Source: Rhizobium sp. Q54
GTDB lineage: Bacteria; Pseudomonadota; Alphaproteobacteria; Reyranellales; Reyranellaceae
Assembly (NCBI GenBank): GCA_945903635.1
Contig: CAMDOT010000027.1
Span: 1-40,264 of the forward strand
Reading direction: 5' to 3'
DNA length: 40,264 bases
Position 1 is the stretch's first letter, and every line of letters begins with the position of its first letter. The translations under genes were made by a program, and so were the position numbers. Below are positions 24,860 to 32,674 of the stretch, one piece after another. The notes under the pieces are model-generated. The model did not search any database, was not told where the DNA came from, and saw nothing but the letters and a program-made list of their open reading frames with translations.

Positions 24860-25747
24860 CTAAGTCGCCTCTTCCGTCGCCCGCACCGCATCAAGCGTGC
24901 GTTGCGCCTTGTAGACGATCGGGTAGTCGATGAAGAAGCCGTCGAGCTGGATCGACGAGGAACCCTCGCGCTCCGCCTTTTCGAAAGCGGCGACGACGCG
25001 CCGCGCAAACGCGATCTCCTCCTCGGTGGGCGTGAACGCCCGGTTCACCACCTCGACCTGCGGCGGGTAGATGCACATCTTGCCCTGGAAGCCGAGCTGC
25101 CTCGCCCGCTTCGCCGAGGCCGCGATGCCGTCGAGGTCTTTGATGTGCACCCACACCGTGTCGATCGGCGCTTCGAGGCCGGCGGCGCGCGACGCCACGG
25201 CCATCTCGGCGCGCGCATGCTCGAGCTCGCTCTCGCCCCGCGTCCACTCCATGTTCATGTCGAGCGTGTAGTCGCCGGCGCCGAACGCCATGCGCTTCAC
25301 CCGCGTGCCGGCGGCGGCGATGGCCCGCGCATTGGCGATGCCCTTTCCCGTTTCGATGATCGGGATGATGTCGATGCCGCCCGGCGGCAGGCCACGCTCG
25401 CGCTCCAGCGAGCCCACCAGCCAGTCGAAGGCCATGATCTGCTCGCTTCTCTCGACCATCGGCAGGATGATGCCGTCGAGGCCGGGACCGATCACGGCGA
25501 CCGCGTCGCCATAGCAGAACTCGGTATGGAAGCCGTTGACGCGAACGTAGCCGCCGACCCTCTTGGTGCCACTTGGGCGCGGCCGTTGCAGCGCCTCCAC
25601 CACCAGGGCCCGGGTCGCCACCTTCTCCGCCTTGGCGACCGCGTCCTCCAGGTCGAGGATCACATTGTCGGCGCCGCACTCGAAGACCTTCGCGACCTTC
25701 CGCGCATGATTGCCCGGGGCGAAGAGAAAGCTGCGATAAGCGGGCAT
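24860..25747 (-). CDS. CitE-like HpcH/HpaI aldolase/citrate lyase family protein
   Basis: 295 residues from the ATG of MPAYRSFLFAPGNH, where family members begin; an in-frame extension to 25822 has no ribosome site. CitE-type features are ILDLEDAV (DLED 32-35, metal and substrate loop), Arg69 in GYVRVNG, Glu132 in PIIETGKG and AFGAGDYTLD. Such proteins cleave or form C-C bonds of acyl-CoA thioesters such as malyl-, citramalyl- or methylmalyl-CoA, producing acetyl- or propionyl-CoA with glyoxylate or pyruvate. It converges with the class III CoA-transferase, a frequent functional partner. The exact thioester is not assignable. Confidence 0.9.
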   Translation of the reverse strand: MPAYRSFLFAPGNHARKVAKVFECGADNVILDLEDAVAKAEKVATRALVVEALQRPRPSGTKRVGGYVRVNGFHTEFCYGDAVAVIGPGLDGIILPMVERSEQIMAFDWLVGSLERERGLPPGGIDIIPIIETGKGIANARAIAAAGTRVKRMAFGAGDYTLDMNMEWTRGESELEHARAEMAVASRAAGLEAPIDTVWVHIKDLDGIAASAKRARQLGFQGKMCIYPPQVEVVNRAFTPTEEEIAFARRVVAAFEKAEREGSSSIQLDGFFIDYPIVYKAQRTLDAVRATEEAT

Positions 25748-25874
25748 GGGGTTTCCGGGGAATGTCGTTGAGGGGGCCAAGGCGGCGGCAGCAAGGCTAA
25801 TCGGGAGATCTCCTGTCGTCATGTGTGATTAGGACGCCATTTCACGATTGCAGGATGCCCTTGCAGGAGGGATC

Positions 25875-25922
25875 ATGATGGCAAAGGCAACGACATCTAA
25901 CCATGGGCGGGCCTCGTTATGA
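25875..25922 (+). CDS. 15-residue leader peptide overlapping the RTX gene
   Basis: Two consecutive ATGs at 25875 and 25878 lie about five bases after a strong GGAGGG site. The frame encodes 15 residues (MMAKATTSNHGRASL), and its TGA overlaps the RTX start codon as ATGA. Ribosomes finishing the leader could re-initiate on the RTX gene, which has only GGGCGGG before it. It is inferred from sequence alone and could be fortuitous. Confidence 0.4.
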   Translation: MMAKATTSNHGRASL

Positions 25923-27391
25923 TCGGAACCAATGGCGACGACCGCATGGTCGGCACTACAGGCGTCGACGAGTTGGTCGGCCTCCTCGGCGACGACCGCT
26001 ACTTTATCTTCGACGCTGACGTTCCAGTGATCGAGGCGCCGGGCGGCGGGACCGACTGGATCACGACGACGGTGAGCTACACGCTGGATCCGGGCCAGGA
26101 GATCGAGGTCCTGCGTGCCTCGGCTGAATTATCCATTGGGCTCACCCTCACCGGCAATGAACTCGACAATTGGCTGGTTGGCGCTGGCGGCAACGACACG
26201 CTGATCGGTGGGCTCGGCGATGACAAACTGTCCGGCGAATTGGGCGCCGACAGCATGACCGGCGGCGGCGGAAATGACCGCTACTATATCGACAACATTG
26301 CCGATCAGGTGATCGAGGCGACAGGCGGTGGGATCGACATTGCCTTTACCAGTGTCAATTTCACGCTGGTTGCGGGCCAGGAGATCGAATATCTCCGCGC
26401 CTACGCCGACGCGCCGGGCGTGATGCTGACGGGCAACGAACTCGACAACTGCCTGATCGGCGCGGGCGGAAACGACGAGATCAATGGCGGGATGGGCAAT
26501 GATCGGCTCATTGGCCACGCCGGAAACGACACGATCACGACCGTGGGCACCAGCGCTCAAATCGATGCCGGAGAAGGCGACGACACGATCCGTCTCGACG
26601 GCACGGCCACCAGCACGGGGACGGTAAACGGAGGCATCGGAGACGACACCGTCACTTCAACGGATCTCGGAGAGTTCGTCATCCGCAACGTCGAGACGCT
26701 CGACACCTACTACGGATTTCTCACCGCCTCGGTGCGGCAAGTCGCATCCTTCGACGCCTATACGGCCGTTTTGGCCGCAGCCGACATGCAGATCTCGATG
26801 TCCCTGCGCGGCGAGGGCGGCACGTTGGACTTCACGACCGGAATCAGCGGGCAGAATTCGATCGAGATTCGCGACGGTGGGCTCACATCCGCGATCCGCA
26901 TCACGGGATCTGTCAATGGCGACACGATGTTCGGCTCCCTCTTCGACGATGCGTTCAGTGGCGGAAACGGCGCCGACGTGCTGTTGAGCGGCGATGGCCG
27001 CGATTGGCTGAGTGGCGGAGCCGGCAACGACCGGCTGAACGGCGGCGACGGCAGCGATCGCCTGACCGGCGGCATCGGCGACGACACATTCGTATTCGAT
27101 GCGCCGATCGGCGGCGGCACCAATATCGACCGGATTTACGACTTCACCTCTGCCGCCGACACCATCGAGATCAATCAGGAGTTCTACTTTACCGGCCTCT
27201 CCCTGGGATCTCTGGATCCCGGCCAGTTCGCGATCGGAACCGCGACGGGGGCGGGTCCGCAAATCGTCTACAACCAGTCCAATGGCGCGCTCTACTATGA
27301 CAGCGATGGCGCGGGCAGCACCGGCGGGACCCACTTTGCGACGCTCGTCGGAGCGCCGACCCTGGTCGCCTCCGACATCCTGATCGTTTGA
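25919..27391 (+). CDS. RTX-type calcium-binding repeat protein, probably type I secreted
   Basis: 490 residues, acidic, Gly/Asp-rich, no N-terminal signal. Two copies of a roughly 78-residue module (26-103 and 120-197) each carry DRYxI...VIEA...GGG, a TLxxGQEIExLRA segment and LTGNELDNxLxGAGGND. Nonapeptide GGxGxDxL runs occur at 90-120, 182-205 and 357-390 (SGGAGNDRLNGGDGSDRLTG). The C-terminus (IYDFTSAADTIEI...YYDSDGAGSTGGTHFATL...ASDILIV) is the usual uncleaved type I secretion signal region. It would leave the cell through an ABC/MFP/TolC exporter, none of which is in the window, and fold with calcium outside. It overlaps both the leader and the next gene. No enzymatic domain is recognised. 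Confidence 0.9.
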   Translation: MIGTNGDDRMVGTTGVDELVGLLGDDRYFIFDADVPVIEAPGGGTDWITTTVSYTLDPGQEIEVLRASAELSIGLTLTGNELDNWLVGAGGNDTLIGGLGDDKLSGELGADSMTGGGGNDRYYIDNIADQVIEATGGGIDIAFTSVNFTLVAGQEIEYLRAYADAPGVMLTGNELDNCLIGAGGNDEINGGMGNDRLIGHAGNDTITTVGTSAQIDAGEGDDTIRLDGTATSTGTVNGGIGDDTVTSTDLGEFVIRNVETLDTYYGFLTASVRQVASFDAYTAVLAAADMQISMSLRGEGGTLDFTTGISGQNSIEIRDGGLTSAIRITGSVNGDTMFGSLFDDAFSGGNGADVLLSGDGRDWLSGGAGNDRLNGGDGSDRLTGGIGDDTFVFDAPIGGGTNIDRIYDFTSAADTIEINQEFYFTGLSLGSLDPGQFAIGTATGAGPQIVYNQSNGALYYDSDGAGSTGGTHFATLVGAPTLVASDILIV

Positions 27392-28335
27392 GCGACCTGC
27401 CTTCCTGGCGCCAAAGGCTCCATGCCTCGGGGCTGCCGGTACGTCTTGCCTCCGCGGCGACCCGCCGGGAGATCGAGACGGCGGGACTGTTCGACGCCGC
27501 ATGGTACGTGGCGCATGCACCAGGTGCCGCCACCTCGGGCCTCGATCCGCTCGATCACTATCTGACGGTCGGCGCGCGCGCCGGGCGCTCCCCGGGGCCG
27601 CATTTCGACGCGGCCTGGTACCTCCTGCGCTACCGTGACGTCGCTGCCCAGCGGGTCGACCCGATGCTTCACTTCATCCGCCATGGCCGGCAGGAGGGAC
27701 GCGACCCGCAGGCGCTAGTCGACCCTCTGTTCGACGACTTCCAGAGTCTCGGCTCCAACTGCGAACTCGGCCTCGTTCAACGCTATTTCGGCCGCGAGCC
27801 GCTCGGCCTGTTCCGGTTCTCGACGACCCCCTTGAAGGGTCTTCTTCTCTTCCTCCGCGCCAGCACCGACCCCTTCCTCTCGGCTCCCCTGCAGGTCACT
27901 GTCGCCGACAGCGGCGAATACACTGTCTCCTTGCAGCCTTATGGATTTGTCTTCTATACCGGTGTCAGCAGCACCGCGCTTCCACCCGGCGAAGTCGGCG
28001 ATCGTCAATCGAAAAGACTACGGTTCCTCTGGCGCAAACTCACCGAGGACCTCGAGGACGCCAATCAGATATTTATCTACAAATCCGGCCCGCGGATGGC
28101 GCGCTCGCGCATCGAACAGCTGGCCCTCCTGCTCCGTCGCCGCGGTCCCAACCATCTGCTCTGGGTGACTCCGGCGGAAGCTGGACGGCCTGTCGGTACG
28201 GTGGAGATCGTGGCACCGGGCGTGATGCGAGGCTACATCGACCGGCTGGCCCTCGATACCGGCATCCCCTCCTACGATATGTGGCGGGTGATCTGCCGGC
28301 GCGCTCATGGACTATGGCGCGAGCAAACTTCATGA
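27388..28335 (+). CDS. Protein with two FDAAWY repeats and a DUF1796-like SLGSNCELG domain
   Basis: 315 residues translated from TTG; the start overlaps the RTX stop (TTGA), so it is probably coupled. Residues 35-70 and 73-107 are two copies of FDAAWYxxxx...DPxxHxxxxGxxxGRxP, a motif seen in polysaccharide-processing and glycosyltransferase-associated proteins. From about 115 there is the motif SLGSNCELGLVQRYFG (120-135), typical of DUF1796, a putative papain-like cysteine protease fold; Cys125 would be the candidate nucleophile. No signal peptide or membrane segment is seen. Its stop overlaps the acyl carrier protein start (ATGA). It might modify the RTX protein or a glycan. Domain recognition is moderate, function inferred only. 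Confidence 0.72.
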   Translation: MSDLPSWRQRLHASGLPVRLASAATRREIETAGLFDAAWYVAHAPGAATSGLDPLDHYLTVGARAGRSPGPHFDAAWYLLRYRDVAAQRVDPMLHFIRHGRQEGRDPQALVDPLFDDFQSLGSNCELGLVQRYFGREPLGLFRFSTTPLKGLLLFLRASTDPFLSAPLQVTVADSGEYTVSLQPYGFVFYTGVSSTALPPGEVGDRQSKRLRFLWRKLTEDLEDANQIFIYKSGPRMARSRIEQLALLLRRRGPNHLLWVTPAEAGRPVGTVEIVAPGVMRGYIDRLALDTGIPSYDMWRVICRRAHGLWREQTS

Positions 28336-28586
28336 CGGAAGCCGACACACGAGCCGTTCTGGTGGAGCTGTTTCGCAAGGAACTGGGCGACCCCCGTCTC
28401 GAACCGCAACCCGACGACCTCGAATACAACATCCCCGGCTTCGATTCCGGCAAGAAGGTCCTGCTGATCCTGGCCGTCGAGGAACGCTTCGCCATCCGCC
28501 TGCGCAGCCGCGAGATCGATGCGCTGCGCCGCTTCGACGACTGGGTGACCCTGATACACCGGCACAGGTCCGCTGCGAATCGCTAG
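28332..28586 (+). CDS. Free-standing acyl carrier protein
   Basis: 84 residues from the ATG overlapping the previous stop (ATGA). The sequence has the four-helix ACP pattern with the phosphopantetheine serine in IPGFDSGKK (Ser39), where the usual DSL is DSG, followed by ILAVEERFAIRLRSREID, the helix II/III recognition region. It would carry an acyl or beta-hydroxyacyl chain in the cytosol after 4'-phosphopantetheinylation. It is the last gene of the RTX operon and ends 10 bases from the convergent ketosynthase gene, its likely biochemical partner. The substitution after the serine is unusual and it is not the housekeeping AcpP. Confidence 0.85.
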   Translation: MTEADTRAVLVELFRKELGDPRLEPQPDDLEYNIPGFDSGKKVLLILAVEERFAIRLRSREIDALRRFDDWVTLIHRHRSAANR

Positions 28587-28596
28587 ACGGCCCCCA

Positions 28597-29580
28597 CTAG
28601 ACCGGCCCCAGCAACGCGAACGCGCCGACGCCTGAGCGGGAGAGGGCGAGGCAGCCGCCGGCGCGACCAGACTGGGGGCCAGCCTCGATCCCCCCTTCGG
28701 ACAGTCGAAGCGCCGGCGGCACGACCGCCAGAGGAGAGAAAGGACGGCGCCATGCGGTGGGCGGCAGCACGCCTGACTCGAGCCAGCCCATCACGCGCGC
28801 GAGGCCGACGAGGCCGGCAACGGCTTCTAGATGCCCGAACGTCGCCTTCTGGTTGCCGAGGTGCGTGGGCCGGGCGGCGTCGCCGTCGTCGCCCCACACA
28901 CGACAGAAACTCGCAAGCTCAACGGCATCTCCGACCGCCGTGCCCAGCGCGTGGAGTTCGCAGTAGCCCACATCGCCCGGCGTCAGCCCTGCCCGGTCAA
29001 GGCCGCCCTTCAGGAGTTCCGAAATCCCGCGGAGACTCATCCCGACCATGCCGGACGGGGATCCCAGTCGGCGATGCGCGCCCCCGCGCAGCCGCGCCCG
29101 CACCCGTCGCGCATCCGCGGCGCGCTCCAGCACCAGCACGGCGGCGCCCGCACGAGGGGCGGCCTCCCGGGCCTTTGCCGCCAGCGGCGCGCAGCCATCG
29201 TCCCACGACGCAGCATCCGGCAGCACCTGCTCGGCAACGACGACCGCGAGGTCGCAATGGCCCGCCGCCAGTTCCTGTGCCGCCAGAAGCAGCGCCACGA
29301 GCCCGCCGGCACATTCGGCGTCGACGCCGAAGGCCGGACCGCACCAGTCCCAGCGCTGCGCGAGGCGGCAGGCCGTATCGCCGTCCCCCGCCAGATAGAG
29401 GCCGACCGGACGCCACGCGAGATCGTCGGCGAGATGCCCGGCATCCGCGATGGCCTGTTCCACGAGTCCGGGAAGCCAGTCGTCCCTCACGCGGTCGAGC
29501 TGCGCGAAGCCGGGCAGGCTCGCGACGGGCCATGGCAGGGGACCGACCAAGGCGCCGGCGACCCCGGAGATAACGATCAC
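28597..29580 (-). CDS. Compact beta-ketoacyl synthase-like protein (thiolase fold)
   Basis: 327 residues translated from GTG that overlaps the stop of the ligase gene (GTGA). Despite a short N-terminal half (typical ketosynthases are about 410 residues), all active-site elements are present: Cys90 in VDAECAGGLVALLL, His210 in CELHALGTAVGDAVEL, Lys245 and His250 in LGNQKATFGHLEAVAGLVGL. It should therefore be able to accept an acyl group and perform decarboxylative condensation, unless the trimmed fold prevents dimerisation or substrate entry. It lies directly after a ligase-carrier fusion and faces a free ACP gene, which suggests a minimal polyketide- or fatty-acid-like assembly. Longer in-frame readings upstream lie inside the ligase gene and are rejected. 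Confidence 0.85.
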   Translation of the reverse strand: MIVISGVAGALVGPLPWPVASLPGFAQLDRVRDDWLPGLVEQAIADAGHLADDLAWRPVGLYLAGDGDTACRLAQRWDWCGPAFGVDAECAGGLVALLLAAQELAAGHCDLAVVVAEQVLPDAASWDDGCAPLAAKAREAAPRAGAAVLVLERAADARRVRARLRGGAHRRLGSPSGMVGMSLRGISELLKGGLDRAGLTPGDVGYCELHALGTAVGDAVELASFCRVWGDDGDAARPTHLGNQKATFGHLEAVAGLVGLARVMGWLESGVLPPTAWRRPFSPLAVVPPALRLSEGGIEAGPQSGRAGGCLALSRSGVGAFALLGPV

Positions 29581-31319
29581 GGCCGGGCCTCGGTGTAGCG
29601 CCGGATGGCGGCGGCAAGCGCCACGGGCGTGTCGCCGTCCAGCAGCACATCGATCGGCAAGGTGCGGTCGAGCCGCTCCGACAGAAGGACCAGGATCTCC
29701 ATGGCGGAGTAAGAGGAACCGCCGATGTCCATGAACCGGTCGGTCGGCGCAACGTCGGGAAGCTCCAGGATTTCCACCCAGACACTGCGGACCAGCGCGA
29801 CCAGCGTGTCGTCGTCGCGCGTGGTGCCGTCCGTAGAGGCATCCGTCGGAGACGCGAGACGCAACGCATTGCGTAAAAGCTTGCCGGTCGGCCCCTTGGG
29901 CAGCGCCGGAACGAACTGCAGGTGACGCGGACATTTATGGAAGGCCAGCCGCTCCGCGAGCCAGGCGCGAAGCCCGTCCTCGGTGAGCGTGGCCTCGGGC
30001 CGCAGGACCACGGCGGCGGCGATCTCCTCCCCGCGCGCGGCATCCGGCGTGCCGAACGCGGCGGCCTCGACCACGTCGGGATGGCGCAGCAGGACCGCGT
30101 CGATCTCGAGCGGGGCCACCTTCTCGCCCCCGCGATTGATGATCTCCTTGCTGCGGCCCGACAGATGAAGCCAGCCCTCGGCGTCCCAGCGGCCGAGATC
30201 CCCTGTCTTGAACCAGCCGTCGGCGAAGGCCGCGGCGTTGACCTCGTCGCTCGCCTCGTAGGCCGGGATCACGCGCGGGCCACGGACCCACACCTCTCCC
30301 ATGGAACCAAGATCATCGTCGCGGGCGATGTCGCGGCCGTCGGCCCCGACCAGCCGGACATCGACGCCCGAGGGACGGCCGACGGCGCCAAGCGGCTGCT
30401 TCTCGCCGAAGGGCACGCAGGCGATGGGATCGATCTCGGTCATGCCGTAGGACGAGAGCACGGCAACGCCGAAGAGATCTTCCAGCCGCTCGCAGAGCAC
30501 GTCGGACATCGGCGCCGAGGAACTGCGGATGAAGCGGACCTGATGATCCGGCGGCACCAGTTCGGGGCGCCCCGCGATCGCGTGATACATCGTGGGCACC
30601 GCCGTCATCCAGGTCGGGCGGAATTTCCGCAGGTTGCCGTAGAAGGCCAGCGTATCGAACGGCCCCGCGTGCACGAAGGAGCCGCCGCTGGCGAGCGTCG
30701 AGGCCAGCGCATTCAGGATGCCGTGCACATGGAACATCGGCATCCCCGTCAGGCAGCGATCCGAAGCGCCGAGCCTGAGCGCGCCCGCGATCACACGGGC
30801 GGAGCGCGCGATACGCCCCTGGGTCAGCACGACCTTCTTGGGACGCGCCGTCGTTCCCGACGTGTGCAGGAGAAACGCAGGCGCCTCCGGCGTGGCGGCA
30901 GCCGGCGCGCCCTCGGCCGTCGGACGAAACGACCAGGCGGTGAAAGGCAGCACGGGCGCGGCGATGCCAGCCAGTCGCGCCTCGTCCACAACGCCCGTCT
31001 CGGCCACGACGACGGCGACGCCGAAGTCGGACGTTATGAAAGCGTAGTCCTCCGCCGAAAGGTTCGGATTGAGCGGCGCCGCCGCGTGCGCGTAGGACAC
31101 GCCGAGCAGCATGAGAGCGGCCCACGGCCCGTCACGCTGGACGATCGCCACCCGGGCACCGGGCGCCACCCCGCTGTCCACCAGCCAGGTCGAGACACTG
31201 CGCACCGTGGCGAGAAGTTCGGCATAGCTGAGCGTGCCCGCCGTCCCGACCAGCGCGGGCGCGCTGCCGTCGGACGCAGCGACGATTCCGGCGAGCGTGT
31301 CGGACGCCGCGTCCATCAC
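29577..31319 (-). CDS. Adenylating acyl-CoA/acyl-ACP ligase fused to a C-terminal carrier domain
   Basis: 580 residues. Residues about 10-490 are an ANL adenylation module: HTSGTTARPKK (152-162), SSYGMTEIDPIA, WFKTGDLGRWDAEGWLHL followed by SKEIINRGGEKV, and LPKGPTGKLLRN with the adenylation lysine. Residues about 505-575 form a phosphopantetheine carrier domain with DIGGSSYSAMEIL, Ser536 being the attachment site. The layout is that of an NRPS/PKS-like loading module: activate a carboxylic acid and load it on its own carrier arm. It is not a complete NRPS, as there is no condensation or thioesterase domain. The second in-frame ATG at 31316 is an alternative start. It is coupled to the ketosynthase gene. 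Confidence 0.9.
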   Translation of the reverse strand: MMDAASDTLAGIVAASDGSAPALVGTAGTLSYAELLATVRSVSTWLVDSGVAPGARVAIVQRDGPWAALMLLGVSYAHAAAPLNPNLSAEDYAFITSDFGVAVVVAETGVVDEARLAGIAAPVLPFTAWSFRPTAEGAPAAATPEAPAFLLHTSGTTARPKKVVLTQGRIARSARVIAGALRLGASDRCLTGMPMFHVHGILNALASTLASGGSFVHAGPFDTLAFYGNLRKFRPTWMTAVPTMYHAIAGRPELVPPDHQVRFIRSSSAPMSDVLCERLEDLFGVAVLSSYGMTEIDPIACVPFGEKQPLGAVGRPSGVDVRLVGADGRDIARDDDLGSMGEVWVRGPRVIPAYEASDEVNAAAFADGWFKTGDLGRWDAEGWLHLSGRSKEIINRGGEKVAPLEIDAVLLRHPDVVEAAAFGTPDAARGEEIAAAVVLRPEATLTEDGLRAWLAERLAFHKCPRHLQFVPALPKGPTGKLLRNALRLASPTDASTDGTTRDDDTLVALVRSVWVEILELPDVAPTDRFMDIGGSSYSAMEILVLLSERLDRTLPIDVLLDGDTPVALAAAIRRYTEARP

Positions 31320-31668
31320 TCAGCCGATACAGCCACGTCGCCGCTGCCCATAGTATTCCCCCTCCCCCAAGGGCTCCTTCCGTCGTCCTGAGCGGAGCGA
31401 AGCGAAGTCGAAGGACCTCTTTTCCGACGCACGATCATCGAACGGAAAAAGGTCCTTCGACTACGCCGCCCTGCGGGCGGCTCCGCTACAGGGCGGGGGT
31501 TACCCCGCCCGAGACGACGGAAGGGAACCCCCGCTCAATGATGGCAACCGCATTCTTCGGTATCAAGCGCCCAGACTGACACAATTGCAGATTGACCGGC
31601 GGGAACCGCCAATTCCAAATGGTTGCAGGATCGATCCGTACAACAACGCTTAGGGAATCGAGGGCGCC
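31320..31668. other. Intergenic region holding a palindrome, no gene seen
   Basis: These 349 bases separate the ligase-carrier gene from the plus-strand gene at 31669. The middle third is the second copy of the long palindrome. A further short inverted segment, GGCGGGG...CCCCGCC, abuts its right end near 31492-31509. The remaining sequence before 31669 shows no convincing coding frame and only a weak GAGGGC ahead of the next ATG. Confidence 0.6.
31380..31499. repeat. Long intergenic palindrome, copy 2 (inverted relative to copy 1)
   Basis: AGTCGAAGGACCT (left) pairs with AGGTCCTTCGACT (right), and CGTCCTGAGCGGAGC pairs imperfectly with GCTCCGCTACAGGGCG. The small hairpin CCGCCCTGCGGGCGG is on the right arm, so the element is the reverse-complement orientation of that at 23417-23537. 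It is purely intergenic. Confidence 0.85.
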
Positions 31669-32106
31669 ATGGAAGACGTGCAACTCGGGCTGACGGTCCA
31701 GCAGTCCGACACCTATTATCTCGGCGTCTCGATCGGGAAAGGAAGCGAAGGTTACTACAACGTCATAACAGGCCCGGGCGACGCGAAGACGGGCACCCGA
31801 TGGATTCTGCGGGCAATCGCCGGCACCAACGCGCACCTCCTCGTCAAGTACGGCGGCACCGCGGACGGCCTGGTCGTCACCTTCACGGACGAGCGGCAAT
31901 ACCTGGTCATGAAGCCCTACGATCCCGCGAACATCGAGCAGTACATCATCGTCACGCCCCAGAAGGAGCCATGGGTCATTCTCAACAATCACAACGAATC
32001 GAACGTGATGGATCGCTCGATGTACCCGAACGATCAGGGATTCGTCATCGGCTTTCCCTGGAATGGCGGGCCCAACCAGATTTGGAAGAAGCACTATTAT
32101 AGTTGA
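31669..32106 (+). CDS. Small possible beta-trefoil (ricin-like) protein
   Basis: 145 residues, no signal peptide, rich in aromatic and Gly residues, predicted all-beta. The three-fold feel of the sequence (YYLGVSIGKGSEGYYNV, TRWILRAIAGTNAHLLVKYG, PWVILNNHNESNVM) and the end GFPWNGGPNQIWKKHYYS resemble ricin-B/beta-trefoil proteins, whose last strand carries a QxW-like motif (NQIW). Such proteins bind sugars or inhibit proteases. It is not in an operon with the genes around it; the upstream ribosome site is weak (GAGGGC). I would call it a lectin-like hypothetical rather than assign a ligand. Confidence 0.6.
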   Translation: MEDVQLGLTVQQSDTYYLGVSIGKGSEGYYNVITGPGDAKTGTRWILRAIAGTNAHLLVKYGGTADGLVVTFTDERQYLVMKPYDPANIEQYIIVTPQKEPWVILNNHNESNVMDRSMYPNDQGFVIGFPWNGGPNQIWKKHYYS

Positions 32107-32179
32107 TTGGGTGAGAACGTCTCCGCGCCGGATTTCGCTGGTGTAGTATTGGTGAGACCAGCTCGAAAGGATCCACCTC

Positions 32180-32575
32180 ATGACCCTCACCCTCGCCGAT
32201 GCCAATCGCGTGATCGCCGGCGCCATCGAGAAGGCAAACCAGCAGGGCACCAAGATGAATATCGCCGTATGCGACGCCGGCGGACGGCTCCTTGCCTTTC
32301 AGCGCATGGATGGCGCCATGTGGGCTGGCTCTTTCGGCAGCCAAGGCAAGGCCATGGCCTCGGCCGCCTTCGGACGCCCGAGTGGCGATCTGACGCCCCG
32401 TGCCGACCATCCGACCCTACGCGGCATTGCCGCGGCCGAAGGCAACCACATGTTCTATGGCCAAGGCGCCGTGCCGATCTTCCGCCAAGATGTCCTGATC
32501 GGTGCCTGCGGCGTCGGCGGCGGGACCGCACAAGAAGACGAGGATTGCGCCCGCGCCGGGGTGGAGAAGCTCTGA
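32180..32575 (+). CDS. Cytosolic GlcG/HbpS family protein
   Basis: 131 residues, beginning MTLTLADANRVIAGAIEK with no signal peptide, then NIAVCDAGGRLLAFQRMDGA, the SQGKAMASAAFGRPSGDL helix, VPIFRQDVLIGACGVGGGT and a helix EDEDCARAGVEKL. This is a canonical GlcG/HbpS (DUF336) domain. AAAGGA lies upstream of the ATG. In Escherichia coli glcG lies in the glycolate operon; the biochemical role is not settled, heme or small-molecule binding being suggested. It shares the GDED-like C-terminal pattern with the exported copy at 16136 but is otherwise divergent. It stands singly between the lectin-like and NUDIX genes. Confidence 0.9.
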   Translation: MTLTLADANRVIAGAIEKANQQGTKMNIAVCDAGGRLLAFQRMDGAMWAGSFGSQGKAMASAAFGRPSGDLTPRADHPTLRGIAAAEGNHMFYGQGAVPIFRQDVLIGACGVGGGTAQEDEDCARAGVEKL

Positions 32576-32674
32576 GGCCCTCTGACTGGTCGCCAGTGCG
32601 TGCGCCCGTGGTGAAGTACTCTTCGGATGTAGAGTCCGGGCAAGCGAAGAACGAGCGATAGTTGGAACGCGAGG

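Noticed and set aside
29581..29934. In-frame extension of the ketosynthase upstream of its GTG
   Set aside because: It overlaps the C-terminal carrier domain of the ligase and shows no ketosynthase features; the GTGA overlap is a better start.
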